Below, in pieces: positions 47,738 to 56,516 of a DNA stretch of 64,000 nt. Location of the stretch: positions 1 through 64,000 of the forward strand of contig NZ_JBHRXZ010000022.1 of NCBI RefSeq assembly GCF_042648805.1, written 5' to 3'. Made by a program: the position numbers and the translations under genes. Below the pieces are notes generated by a model, which was not told the origin of the DNA, did not search any database, and saw only the letters and a program-made list of their open reading frames with translations. Numbering within the stretch: the stretch's first letter is position 1; the number at the start of each line of letters is the position of its first letter. Origin of the DNA: Azomonas tarimensis. Lineage in GTDB: Bacteria; Pseudomonadota; Gammaproteobacteria; Pseudomonadales; Pseudomonadaceae.

Positions 47738-48244
47738 TCAGCGCCCGCTGGGCTCGGGTTCCGGCACCTCGAGCTGCAGCGACTCCTTGACCTCCTCCAT
47801 GACGATATAGCTCTTGGATTCACGCACGTGCGGCAACCTCAGCAGGATGTCGCCGAGCAGCTTGCGATAGGACGCCATCTCGGAGATCCGCGCCTTCACC
47901 AGATAGTCGAAGTGTCCGGACACCAGATGGCACTCCAGCACGTGCGGCAGCTTGAGCACGGCACGCCGGAACTCCTCGAAGATGTCGCCGGACTTGGCCG
48001 CCAGACTGATTTCCACGAACACCAGCAGACCAGCCTGCAGGTGCTGGGGGTTGAGGCGCGCCGTGTAGCCCATGATGATGCCTTCGCGCTCGAGCCGGCG
48101 GACCCGTTCGGTACAGGGTGTGGTCGACAAGCCGACACGCTCGCCCAGCTCCGTGAACGGCAATCGCCCCTCGGCCTGGAGGATGCGCAGGATTTCGCGG
48201 TCGATCCGGTCCAATTCGCGCTGGCTCTGATGGCGGGTTCGCAT
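47738..48244 (-). CDS. lrp: Lrp/AsnC-family regulator
   Basis: A 168-residue Lrp-type regulator: N-terminal HTH (LDRIDREILRILQAEGRLPF, then LSTTPCTERVRRLEREG) and a RAM/AsnC effector domain (about 75-160, VLECHLVSGHFDYLVKARI). It diverges from dadA, which leucine-responsive Lrp/DadR proteins activate in response to alanine in pseudomonads. Probably the dad regulator binding in the 146-base gap. Confidence 0.87.
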   Translation of the reverse strand: MRTRHQSQRELDRIDREILRILQAEGRLPFTELGERVGLSTTPCTERVRRLEREGIIMGYTARLNPQHLQAGLLVFVEISLAAKSGDIFEEFRRAVLKLPHVLECHLVSGHFDYLVKARISEMASYRKLLGDILLRLPHVRESKSYIVMEEVKESLQLEVPEPEPSGR

Positions 48245-48334
48245 AGGGTGAACAACTCCAAAAAGCCAGAAAAGCCCGTTGAATAAACCTGAAGATAGCC
48301 CTTTATATAGGCAAACTCACTAGGCGCATCTTTT

Positions 48335-48340
48335 TATACT
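48335..48340 (+). promoter_or_regulatory. Probable -10 element of dadA
   Basis: TATACT lies 51 bases before the dadA start, at the end of an A/T-rich stretch (48280-48340). The -35 region at about 48312 matches consensus poorly, which fits an activator-dependent promoter such as one using Lrp. Confidence 0.45.
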
Positions 48341-48390
48341 GCCCTCATGTTCGTTCAGTGCGCGCCCCAGGCGACGCTCAGGGAGGCACC

Positions 48391-49689
48391 ATGCGGGTCC
48401 TGATTCTCGGCAGTGGAGTGGTGGGCACCACCAGCGCCTATTACCTGGCCCGAGCCGGCTTCGAAGTGGCGGTGGTCGATCGCCAGCAGGCCCCGGCCAG
48501 GGAGACCAGCTTCGCCAATGCCGGCCAGGTATCGCCGGGCTACGCCTCCCCCTGGGCAGCTCCGGGCGTGCCGCTGAAGGCGATCAAATGGCTGCTGCAG
48601 CAGCACGCGCCACTGGCGATCAAGCCCACCGCCGACCTCCGCCAGTACCTCTGGATGGCGCTGATGCTGCGCAACTGCACCGCCGCACGCTACGCGGTGA
48701 ACAAGGAGCGCATGGTGCGGATTTCCGAGTACAGCCGTGACTGCCTCGACGAGCTGCGTGTCGAAACAGGCATCGCCTACGAGGGTCGTCAGTTGGGTAC
48801 GACGCAACTGTTCCGCACCCAGGCGCAGTTGGACGCCGCTGCCAAGGACACCGCTGTACTCGACCGCTCCGGCGTACCCTATCAGCTGCTCGACCGCGCC
48901 GGCATCGCCGCGACCGAGCCCGCGCTGGCCAGAGTAGCCGACAAGCTCAGCGGCGCACTGCGCCTGCCCAACGACCAGACCGGCGACTGCCAGCTGTTCA
49001 CCACCCGCCTGGCCGAGCTGGCGGTCGGTCTTGGCGTCGAGTTCCGCTTCGGCCGCACCATCGAGCGGCTGGAGCGTGACGGCGACCGTATCCGCGGGGT
49101 GTGGATCGATGGGAAACTGGAAACCGCCGACCACTACGTCCTTGCGCTGGGCAGCTACAGCCCGCTGTTGCTAAGGGACCTGGGGCTGTATGCGCCTGTC
49201 TATCCCTTGAAAGGCTATTCGCTGACCGTACCGATTGCCGATCCGGCCATGGCGCCGCGTTCGACGGTGCTGGACGAAACCTACAAGGTGGCCATCACCC
49301 GCTTCGACCAGCGCATCCGCGTGGGTGGCATGGCCGAGATTGCCGGCTATGATCTGTCGCTCGATCCCAGGCGACGAGAAACCCTGGAAATGGTGGTGGG
49401 CGACCTGTTCCCCGCCGGAGGCGCTCCCGGCAGCGGCGAGTTCTGGACCGGCCTGCGTCCGGCGACTCCGGACGGCACGCCGCTCATCGGCGCCACGCCT
49501 TACCGCAACCTGTTTCTCAACACCGGGCACGGCACTCTCGGATGGACCATGGCCTGCGGCTCCGGCCGCCTTCTGGCCGACCTGCTGGCACGCCGTCGTC
49601 CACAGATCAGCACCGCCGGGCTCGACATCTTCCGTTACGGCAAACTCAAGGAGATCTCCCGGCATGGCCATCCAGCGGCTGCACACTGA
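48391..49689 (+). CDS. dadA: D-amino acid dehydrogenase small subunit DadA
   Basis: A 432-residue FAD enzyme that oxidises D-alanine and other D-amino acids to keto acids, passing electrons to the respiratory chain. The N-terminal dinucleotide motif VLILGSGVVGTTSAYYLA, ETSFANAGQVSPGYASPW and the C-terminal NTGHGTLGWTMACGSGRLLA are diagnostic. ATG 48391 follows GGGAGG. Its 3' end overlaps ridA by 26 bases. The alanine racemase gene dadX, usually downstream, is absent. Confidence 0.94.
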   Translation: MRVLILGSGVVGTTSAYYLARAGFEVAVVDRQQAPARETSFANAGQVSPGYASPWAAPGVPLKAIKWLLQQHAPLAIKPTADLRQYLWMALMLRNCTAARYAVNKERMVRISEYSRDCLDELRVETGIAYEGRQLGTTQLFRTQAQLDAAAKDTAVLDRSGVPYQLLDRAGIAATEPALARVADKLSGALRLPNDQTGDCQLFTTRLAELAVGLGVEFRFGRTIERLERDGDRIRGVWIDGKLETADHYVLALGSYSPLLLRDLGLYAPVYPLKGYSLTVPIADPAMAPRSTVLDETYKVAITRFDQRIRVGGMAEIAGYDLSLDPRRRETLEMVVGDLFPAGGAPGSGEFWTGLRPATPDGTPLIGATPYRNLFLNTGHGTLGWTMACGSGRLLADLLARRRPQISTAGLDIFRYGKLKEISRHGHPAAAH

Positions 49690-50017
49690 AACCCGCTACA
49701 GCGAAGCCGTCATCCATAACGGCACGGTCTATCTTTCAGGCCAGTTGGCCGATGACCTGAGCGGCGACGTGGTTCAGCAGACCCGCGACACCCTCGCCGC
49801 GATCGATCGCTTGCTCGCCGAAGCCGGCAGTGACAAGCGGCAGCTGCTCTCGGCCACCCTCTACCTGCAGGACATCGACCGTGATTACGCCGGCATGAAC
49901 GAGGTCTGGGACGCCTGGCTCGCCCCTGGCACGGCACCGGCGCGGACCACAGTCCAGGCGCAGCTGTACTCGCCAGACGTCCGGGTGGAGATCACTCTGG
50001 TGGCAGCGCAGCTGTAG
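49664..50017 (+). CDS. RidA-family enamine/imine deaminase
   Basis: A 117-residue RidA/YjgF-like protein (VIHNGTVYLSGQLADD, then GTAPARTTVQAQLYSPDVRVEI with the conserved Arg). Such proteins hydrolyse reactive imines formed by PLP and FAD amino-acid enzymes, which fits its place behind dadA. AAGGAGA inside dadA precedes ATG 49664, so the pair is translationally linked. Confidence 0.88.
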   Translation: MAIQRLHTETRYSEAVIHNGTVYLSGQLADDLSGDVVQQTRDTLAAIDRLLAEAGSDKRQLLSATLYLQDIDRDYAGMNEVWDAWLAPGTAPARTTVQAQLYSPDVRVEITLVAAQL

Positions 50018-50095
50018 CCGCCTGCGTGTTGTAAATCCTGAACACAGTGTCCATGATTGGCACCTACTCTGTCGTGTTATTAAGAGGACGTGCCT

Positions 50096-50644
50096 TTGGA
50101 CGTTGGTGTGCGCCTGCAAACCATCCGCAAGCTCAGGGGGCTGTCCCAGCGCGAACTGGCCAAACGAGCCGGGGTGACCAACAGCACCATCTCGATGATC
50201 GAGAAGAACAGTGTCAGCCCTTCCATCAGCTCGCTGAAAAAGGTCCTCGCGGGGATCCCCATGTCGCTGGTGGAATTCTTCTCTCTGGACACCGAACAGG
50301 AGAACGACACCCAGGTGGTCTATCGCGCCTCGGAGCTGATCGACATCTCCGGCGGCTCCGTCACCATGAAACTGATCGGCCGCGCCCACCCCGGACGCGC
50401 CATCGCCTTTCTCGACGAAACCTACCCGCCCGGCACCGACACCGGCGAAGACATGCTCACCCATGAAGGCGAGGAAGCCGGCGTGCTGGTCGAAGGGCGT
50501 CTGGAACTGACCGTCAATGGCCAGACCTACCTTCTCGAACGCGGCGACAGCTACTACTTCGAGAGCAGCCGGCCGCACCGCTTTCGCAACCCCTTCGATG
50601 AGTCGGCACGCCTGATCAGTGCTACCACACCGGCGAATTTTTAG
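50096..50644 (+). CDS. XRE-family regulator with cupin domain (PuuR-like)
   Basis: A 182-residue regulator: N-terminal HTH_3 domain (LQTIRKLRGLSQRELAKRAG, then NSTISMIEKN) and a C-terminal cupin (about 110-178, with LERGDSYYFESSRPHRFRN). Similar proteins regulate putrescine or amino-acid catabolism. TTG 50096 is chosen because AGAGGA (50082-50087) is 8 bases upstream; GTG 50090 would be too close. A near-palindrome GAACAC-A-GTGTCC (50040-50052) just upstream may be its operator. Confidence 0.85.
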   Translation: MDVGVRLQTIRKLRGLSQRELAKRAGVTNSTISMIEKNSVSPSISSLKKVLAGIPMSLVEFFSLDTEQENDTQVVYRASELIDISGGSVTMKLIGRAHPGRAIAFLDETYPPGTDTGEDMLTHEGEEAGVLVEGRLELTVNGQTYLLERGDSYYFESSRPHRFRNPFDESARLISATTPANF

Positions 50645-50867
50645 GGAAACTGCAAGCAAAAGCTGATGCGAAAGCCCCCCAAACCTACCGCTCGCCCCCG
50701 TAGGCTCCAGCCCGCCAGGTCCTGGCTCTGGCTTTTAGCTCCCAGCTTGCGGCTCGCTTCTCCCTGTGACCACAAGGCTTATTCCGATACCCCCGCCTTT
50801 GTCGTTATAATGTCGCCCGCCCGCGAAACGTGGCCGCGGGCTTGTCTAGCCACGATGAGGGTATAAA
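50645..50867. other. Intergenic region before cytochrome c5 gene
   Basis: About 220 bases without a gene. It holds a perfect short dyad (GCCAGG 50714-50719, CCTGGC 50721-50726) and TATAAT at 50806-50811, the likely -10 box of the cytochrome gene, 57 bases before its GTG start. No good -35 box is visible. Confidence 0.45.
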
Positions 50868-51290
50868 GTGAACCTGATCAAGAAGTTCCTGGCAGCTCAG
50901 GCTGCTGTACTGGCCCTGTGGGCTGCAGGCGCTCAGGCCGCGACCGACGAGGCCATCGCCGAGCGTCTGAAGCCGGTTGGCGGTGTTTGCATCCAGGGCC
51001 AGGAATGCGCAGCGGCCGCACCGGGCGCAGCGGCAGCCGCAGGCGGTGCGCGCAGCGGAGCCGATGTGTATGCCAAGTTCTGTACCGCCTGCCATGCCAG
51101 CGGTCTGCTGAACGCTCCGATCACTGGCGATACCGCCACCTGGCAGGCCCGCGCGGACGAGAAGGGCGGGTTGAACGCCCTGCTGCAGAACGCGATCACC
51201 GGTATCAACGCCATGCCGCCGAAAGGCACCTGCGGCGATTGCACCGACGAAGAGCTGGAAGACGCCATCCAGCACATGTCGGGGCTCTGA
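50868..51290 (+). CDS. Cytochrome c5
   Basis: A 140-residue periplasmic cytochrome: signal peptide 1-24 (ending GAQA), an Ala/Gly-rich linker, then heme motif CTACH (Cys72, Cys75, His76), axial Met116 in NAMPPKG and the Cys122/Cys125 pair typical of c5. It carries electrons between respiratory complexes. Two extra Cys (41, 47) lie in the linker. Start is GTG 50868, after GAGGGTATAAA. Confidence 0.92.
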   Translation: MNLIKKFLAAQAAVLALWAAGAQAATDEAIAERLKPVGGVCIQGQECAAAAPGAAAAAGGARSGADVYAKFCTACHASGLLNAPITGDTATWQARADEKGGLNALLQNAITGINAMPPKGTCGDCTDEELEDAIQHMSGL

Positions 51291-51300
51291 GCACACCGAT

Positions 51301-51325
51301 AGAAGCCGCCTCCGGGCGGCTTTTT
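51301..51325 (+). terminator. Rho-independent terminator after cytochrome c5 gene
   Basis: GCCGCC (51305-51310), loop TCCG, GGCGGC (51315-51320), followed by five T. It lies 15 bases after the stop codon and ends the single-gene transcript. Confidence 0.88.
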
Positions 51326-51403
51326 CGTGCCTGTTCGGCAGGTCTGGAGCAAAGCCCGCCTGGCCTGGTCGAACCTTTCAGACTGTCCAGAAAGGATCAG
51401 ACC

Positions 51404-51937
51404 ATGCCCAGCCAACACCCGCGGATGCCCAGCTCCGCACCGCAACCCGAGCAGTTGCAGCTTTCCAGCGACGGCCGAACGCCAAACAGTCCGCATCCGG
51501 TACTGGTGTACCGGCAATTGCCCCTGAACGGTGGGTACGCCGACCGATTCGAGCAGCTGTTCGCCAGCCACCTGTGGCCGGCCCAGTGGCGCGCCACCGT
51601 CTACGATTACCACCATTACCATTCGACCTGCCATGAGGTGCTTGGCGTCGCCCGGGGCTGGGCACGCCTGATGCTCGGCGGTGAACAGGGTGTAGAAGTA
51701 GAGGTGCGCGCCGGCGACGCGCTGGTGCTGCCGGCAGGCACCGGTCACTGCCAGCTCGAGGCCAGCGACGATTTCCTGGTGGTCGGTGGCTATCCGGTCG
51801 ATCAGCCCTACGATGCGTTACGACCGGACGAGAGCACCCACGATCAGGCCCAGGCACGGATCGCCGAGGTCACCGTGCCGATCAGCGATCCGGTCGCCGG
51901 CACCCAGGGCGCGCTGGTATCCCTGTGGCGACACTGA
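51404..51937 (+). CDS. Cupin-domain protein (YjlB-like)
   Basis: A 177-residue protein with one cupin fold: YDYHHYHSTCHEVLGVARG carries the His-rich metal motif and VRAGDALVLPAGTGHCQLE the second motif. Function unknown; YjlB-type cupins have no assigned reaction. ATG 51404 follows AAAGGA. It is convergent with xpt, one base between stops. Confidence 0.8.
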   Translation: MPSQHPRMPSSAPQPEQLQLSSDGRTPNSPHPVLVYRQLPLNGGYADRFEQLFASHLWPAQWRATVYDYHHYHSTCHEVLGVARGWARLMLGGEQGVEVEVRAGDALVLPAGTGHCQLEASDDFLVVGGYPVDQPYDALRPDESTHDQAQARIAEVTVPISDPVAGTQGALVSLWRH

Positions 51938-51938
51938 G

Positions 51939-52511
51939 CTAGTCGACGAAGCGGACCTCGCCGCCTGTCAGCGAGGCGATGCGCGCCAGGGACTCGACCC
52001 GGTAGCCCTGGGCCTCGAGCTCCGCCCGACCGGCCTGGAATGTTTTCTCGATGACGATGCCAAGCCCGACCAGGGTCGCCCCGGCCTGCTGGACGATGTC
52101 GATCAGCCCCAGCGCGGCCTTGCCGTTGGCCAGAAAGTCGTCGATCAGTAGCACCCGATCGCCCTCGCCCAGATATTGGCGGGACACCGTGATATTGCTC
52201 TCGACCTGCTTGGTGAAGGAGTAGACCCGCGCGGTGTAGAGATTGTCGGTGAGGGTCAGCGAATGATGCTTGCGGGCGAAGATAACCGGCACCCCGAGTT
52301 CGAGCCCGGCCATGACCGCCGGGGCGATGCCCGAGGCTTCGAGGGTGAGGATCTTGCTGATGCCTTCGCCAGCGAAGCGCCGGGCGAATTCTTCCCCGAT
52401 CTCGCGCATCAGGGGCGGGTCGATCCGGTGGTTGAGAAAGGCGTCGACCTTGAGCACCTTGTCGGAAAGCACGAGGCCTTCGTTGCGGATTTTTTCTTTG
52501 AGCGCGTCCAC
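51939..52511 (-). CDS. xpt: Xanthine phosphoribosyltransferase
   Basis: A 190-residue purine-salvage enzyme that makes XMP from xanthine and PRPP. The PRPP loop VLLIDDFLANGKA, IEASGIAP-like EASGIAPAVMAGLELG and VIFARKHHSLTL are diagnostic of Xpt. GTG 52511 gives the usual 190-residue length, with GAGG upstream; the frame reaches 52601 but the extra residues have no match in the family. Confidence 0.93.
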   Translation of the reverse strand: MDALKEKIRNEGLVLSDKVLKVDAFLNHRIDPPLMREIGEEFARRFAGEGISKILTLEASGIAPAVMAGLELGVPVIFARKHHSLTLTDNLYTARVYSFTKQVESNITVSRQYLGEGDRVLLIDDFLANGKAALGLIDIVQQAGATLVGLGIVIEKTFQAGRAELEAQGYRVESLARIASLTGGEVRFVD

Positions 52512-52609
52512 GACCTGTATACCTCGTGACTGGAGAGCCAGGCCTGTCGATACCTGCCTGAAAGGCCGCGCATTCTCGCCGAAACCACAGGTTTCGTCCA
52601 AGTATTGCG

Positions 52610-53203
52610 TTAGACCAGGAGGGTGACGCTCAGATGACGAAAGCGCACGGGGTCACCGTGGTGCTGGAGCACCAGAAATCCCTCGCCCGCGCAGGCGAAC
52701 CCCGGATGGCTGCCGAACTTGCTGCCGAGTATGCGTTGACGCAGCGCCGGGTCGTTCCAGCGATAGGCGAGCACGCAGCGCCCGTCCAGCCAGTGCTCCA
52801 CGTGCCCCTTGCAGACCTGCACACGCCCCTGGACAAAGTGCCCGGGGACCAGCGACGTATCCGCTTCGGCGCTCAACAGGCCATACAAGGCTCCATTACG
52901 GGTGCTGGGCTCGTTGCCATCAGGGTGCCGGGCGTCGTCGAGCAACTGCATTTCCGGCCCGTTCTGCCAGGAGCGCGGGCTGACCTCGGTGACCCGGTAG
53001 AGCACCCCGGAATTGCCCCCGGCCGGCAAGGCAAATTCGAAGTCGAAGATGAAGTCCCGGTAGCGCTGCTGTGACACGAGATCCACCTCGCCGGCCTCCG
53101 GGACCGCCACCAGCTCCTCGCCCTCGACCCGCCAGTACTCCTCGGGAAACACGTCGCTGCGCCAGCCACGCCAGTCGGCTCGACCGAGATCGATGCGCTT
53201 CAT
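52610..53203 (-). CDS. DUF1080 (3-keto-disaccharide hydrolase-like) protein
   Basis: A 197-residue protein of the DUF1080 lectin-like fold: YRDFIFDFEFALPAGGNSGV and MQLLDDARHPDG are typical. Relatives cleave 3-keto-disaccharides or bind sugars. No signal peptide is seen, so it is cytoplasmic. Its start overlaps the stop of the GH13 gene upstream by 4 bases (ATGA), so it is translationally coupled to it and likely shares a disaccharide or trehalose-related pathway. Confidence 0.8.
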   Translation of the reverse strand: MKRIDLGRADWRGWRSDVFPEEYWRVEGEELVAVPEAGEVDLVSQQRYRDFIFDFEFALPAGGNSGVLYRVTEVSPRSWQNGPEMQLLDDARHPDGNEPSTRNGALYGLLSAEADTSLVPGHFVQGRVQVCKGHVEHWLDGRCVLAYRWNDPALRQRILGSKFGSHPGFACAGEGFLVLQHHGDPVRFRHLSVTLLV

Positions 53204-54822
53204 CCGAACAGCCGTTCCTTATGCCGCAGCCAGCGATAGCCGTAACCGGCCAGCCGCAGCCTTAGCGGGTGTCCTTGCGGCGGCTCGTAATCACAATCGG
53301 CAAGAATGTCGACCATCTCCTGCAAGTCCTCTTCATGGACCTCGACGGTAGTCTCTTCAGCCGACAGGTTGGCCAGCATCAGTACCGTCGAATTATTGTC
53401 ATGGCGGATGGCGAACACTGCCGGGTCGCCCACCTCCACCGACCGATGACGACCACCGCCGATCTCGCGCAGGCCGATGCGGGTGCGGATCATGTTGCCG
53501 GTACGCGCCAGCAGCGAGTCGCCACGCAACGTCTGAGCATAGACGTTTATCTGGTGAAAGCCGAACGGGCCGTCCTCGATCAGCGGCGCGGCCAGTTGTT
53601 CAGGACTGGCGTTGGAAAAGCCGGCGTTGGGCTCGTTGGACCATTGCATTGGGGTGCGCACGGCCAGCCGCTCGGGTCGTGACAGGTCGTCACCCATGCC
53701 GATTTCCTCGCCATAGCGCAGGATCGGCGTGCCCGGCAGGGAAAACAGAATGGCGTGGGTCATCGCCAGCCGGCGCTCATCGCCGTCGAGCATGGGTGCC
53801 AGGCGTCGTCGGATGCCACGTTCGTAGGCGCGCATGTTCTCGTCCGGCGCGAACACCTGCATCACCTCCTCGCGTTCCTCGTCGCTCAATCGGTCAAGGT
53901 CGAGCTCGTCGTGGTTACGCATCCAGATGGCGTACTGTGAGCGATCCGGCGGCACAGGCTGCTCGGCCAGCGCGCGGCTCAGGGGTTCGGCCTCGCGCCT
54001 GGCAAGCGCCAGAAACAGGTGATTGTTGGCCCAGAAGTTGAGCAGCAGGGTCAGGCGGTTGCCCTCGTCGCCAAAATATTCGTGGTACAGCTCGGGTTCC
54101 ACGTCCACCTCACCGAGCAACACGGTTTCCGGGCGACGCAGAGTCACGAAGTCGCGCATGTGCTCGAGCAGCCAGAAGCCGCGTGCGGCATCGCCTTCGC
54201 CGGCTTGTTCGATCAGGTGCGAAGCGGCATCGACACGAAAACCCGACACCCCCAGGCGCAGCCAGAACATCATGATCCGCTCGATTTCCTCGATCACCGC
54301 CGGATTGGCCAGGTTCAGGTCCGGCTCGTGATTGTAGAACAGGTGCCGGTAGTACTGTCCGGCCTCCTCGTCCCAGCTCCAGGCGCTGTCCTCGACGGTA
54401 GGAAAGATGGTCTCGACGCTGTCGTCCGGCTCATCGGCCCATAGGTAATAGTCGCGGTACTTCGACTGGCGGTCACGACGCGCCTCCTGGAACCAGCGGT
54501 GTTCGATGGAGGTGTGCTGGACTACCAGTTCGATGATCACGTGCAGGCCGAGCTCTTCGGCCTTTTCCAGCAGCATGACCATGTCCGACAGGTCGCCGAA
54601 GCGCGAATCCACCGCCAGATGGTCGACCACGTCATAGCCGGCGTCGTTGAACGGCGAGCGGTAGAAGGGCATCAGCCACACCGCGGTGGCGCCCAGGCCA
54701 CGCAGATAATCCAGGCGCTCGGTGACACCCTGCAGATCGCCGCAGCCGTCGCCGTTGCTGTCTCTGAACAGGCTGGGATCGATTTGGTAGATCACCCCGT
54801 TGCGATACCAGAGTGGACGCAT
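53200..54822 (-). CDS. GH13 enzyme, trehalose synthase-like, with altered region I
   Basis: A 540-residue GH13 protein resembling the catalytic part of trehalose synthase: YQIDPSLFRDSNGDGCGDL, nucleophile Asp198 (GFRVDAASH), acid/base Glu238 (LLGEVDVEP) and Asp305 (RNHDELD). Region I reads ELVVQHTS where the family has DLVxNHTS, so a conserved Asp and Asn are replaced by Glu and Gln. No maltokinase domain follows. One base separates its ATG from the stop of the other GH13 gene, so both form one operon. Confidence 0.82.
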   Translation of the reverse strand: MRPLWYRNGVIYQIDPSLFRDSNGDGCGDLQGVTERLDYLRGLGATAVWLMPFYRSPFNDAGYDVVDHLAVDSRFGDLSDMVMLLEKAEELGLHVIIELVVQHTSIEHRWFQEARRDRQSKYRDYYLWADEPDDSVETIFPTVEDSAWSWDEEAGQYYRHLFYNHEPDLNLANPAVIEEIERIMMFWLRLGVSGFRVDAASHLIEQAGEGDAARGFWLLEHMRDFVTLRRPETVLLGEVDVEPELYHEYFGDEGNRLTLLLNFWANNHLFLALARREAEPLSRALAEQPVPPDRSQYAIWMRNHDELDLDRLSDEEREEVMQVFAPDENMRAYERGIRRRLAPMLDGDERRLAMTHAILFSLPGTPILRYGEEIGMGDDLSRPERLAVRTPMQWSNEPNAGFSNASPEQLAAPLIEDGPFGFHQINVYAQTLRGDSLLARTGNMIRTRIGLREIGGGRHRSVEVGDPAVFAIRHDNNSTVLMLANLSAEETTVEVHEEDLQEMVDILADCDYEPPQGHPLRLRLAGYGYRWLRHKERLFG

Positions 54823-54823
54823 T

Positions 54824-56359
54824 TCACACCTCCAGGGGCCGCAGCAACACCGCCTGGCCCGGACGCAACGCACCGGAGTACGCCAGGTTTTCATCGATCC
54901 CGTCGCTGGCCACCTGAACCTGCCAATGGCCGTTTTGCGGGCATGCATGCTCGTGGTCGGCGAAGTTGATCAGCACCAGACGGCAATCACCTTCCGACTG
55001 TCGCCGGTAGGCCAGCACCTCCGGGTGCGAGGGTAGCTCATGCCAGTCGCCCAGCAGCAGCGCCGGGCTGGCGCGGCGGGCGGCGATCAGCCGGCGGTAC
55101 AGGTTGAACATCGAATGGTCGCCGGCGTACTGGCCCTCGGCAGCCAGGCGGGCCGCCTGCGGCGGAAACGGCAGCCAGGGCGCGGTGGTCTCCCAGCCAT
55201 GTGGAGGGGCCGGGGTCCAGGGCAGCGGCGCGCGGCAACCGTCGCGCCCTCCCGGATCGACCTGAGCGGCGACCGGGATTTGCGCATCCTCCAGGCCGAG
55301 CTCCTCGCCCTGGTAGATGAAGGGCGTGCCGCGCAGGGTCAGCAGCAGCACCGCCGCCGCCTGGGCGCTGCGCAGCGAGCCGTCGTAGCGGCTGCGCTGG
55401 CGGACGTTGTCGTGGTTGGACAGCACCCAGGTCGGCCAGGCGCCTGCGGGCGGCATCCACTGCTGCACATCACGCAGGCAGGTGCGGAACAGCACCGGGT
55501 CCCAGGGGGCGTCCAGCGGGGTGAAGTTGAAGGCCAGGTGCAACTCGTCACCGGCGCCGTAATATTGCAGTACCCGCTCCGTGGAGCGGATGTTCACCTC
55601 TCCTATCAGCACACGGTCGCCGGGATAGCTGTCGGCGACGCGCCGCAGCCCGCGCAGGATCTCGTGGCTGTAAGGCTGGTCATTGAACTTCATCAGCGGC
55701 TCGCCGGCCAGGCAGCGCGGCTCGTCGGCGAAGCTCGGGTCCTTGCCGGTGCAGTGGATGACATCGATGCGGAAACCGTCCACGCCCCGGTCGAGCCAGA
55801 AGCGCAGCACCCCGTGCATGGCCTCGACCACCTCGGGATTGCGCCAGTTGAGGTCCGGCTGCTCGGGCAGGAACAGGTGCAGGTAGTACTGCTGGGTGTG
55901 CTCGTCCCAGGTCCAGGCGCTGCCGGCGCTTATGGCGGCGCGCCAGTTGTTTGGCTGATCACGCCAGATGTACCAGTCTCGCTTGGGGTTGTCGCGCGAA
56001 CGGCGCGACGCGAGAAACCAGGGGTGCTGGTCGGAGGTGTGGTTGGGTACAAGATCGAGCAGGACCTTCAGGCCGCGCGCATGGGTCTCGGCGATCAGCG
56101 CATCCATCTCGGCCAGCGAGCCAAACAGCGGGTCGATGTCGCAGTAATCGCTGATGTCGTAACCTGCATCGACCATCGGCGAGCGAAACACTGGTGACAG
56201 CCAGAGCGCGTCGACGCCCAGCCGGCACAGGTGGTCCAGCCGCTGACGCACCCCCTCGAGGTCGCCGATGCCGTCGCCATTGCTGTCGGCGAAGGAGCGG
56301 GGATATATCTGGTAGATCACCGCGCTCTTCCACCAGGGTTGCGTGCCGGCACCGCTCAT
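54824..56359 (-). CDS. GH13 alpha-glucosidase (oligo-1,6-glucosidase type)
   Basis: A 511-residue enzyme with all GH13 regions intact: LDLVPNHTSDQHPWF, nucleophile Asp199 (GFRIDVIHC), acid/base Glu254 (LIGEVNIRS) and Asp317 (LSNHDNVR). The N-terminus WWKSAVIYQIYPRSFADSNG is typical of exo-acting cytoplasmic alpha-glucosidases such as those acting on isomaltose, sucrose or trehalose-derived sugars. Start ATG 56359; the frame continues to 56536 through the divergent promoter region. Confidence 0.88.
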   Translation of the reverse strand: MSGAGTQPWWKSAVIYQIYPRSFADSNGDGIGDLEGVRQRLDHLCRLGVDALWLSPVFRSPMVDAGYDISDYCDIDPLFGSLAEMDALIAETHARGLKVLLDLVPNHTSDQHPWFLASRRSRDNPKRDWYIWRDQPNNWRAAISAGSAWTWDEHTQQYYLHLFLPEQPDLNWRNPEVVEAMHGVLRFWLDRGVDGFRIDVIHCTGKDPSFADEPRCLAGEPLMKFNDQPYSHEILRGLRRVADSYPGDRVLIGEVNIRSTERVLQYYGAGDELHLAFNFTPLDAPWDPVLFRTCLRDVQQWMPPAGAWPTWVLSNHDNVRQRSRYDGSLRSAQAAAVLLLTLRGTPFIYQGEELGLEDAQIPVAAQVDPGGRDGCRAPLPWTPAPPHGWETTAPWLPFPPQAARLAAEGQYAGDHSMFNLYRRLIAARRASPALLLGDWHELPSHPEVLAYRRQSEGDCRLVLINFADHEHACPQNGHWQVQVASDGIDENLAYSGALRPGQAVLLRPLEV

Positions 56360-56516
56360 GCGCAGAACCTCGCTGTGTTCGCCACCTTCATTGATCTGTG
56401 ACTTAACGGCGACACGCTGGTTCGCGCATTCTTCTGCCACGGCGGCAATCGGGAACACGGCCCGGCCAACTGCGCCTAAGCTGAACTGATCGACATCACC
56501 ACAAGGAGAAGACCCC

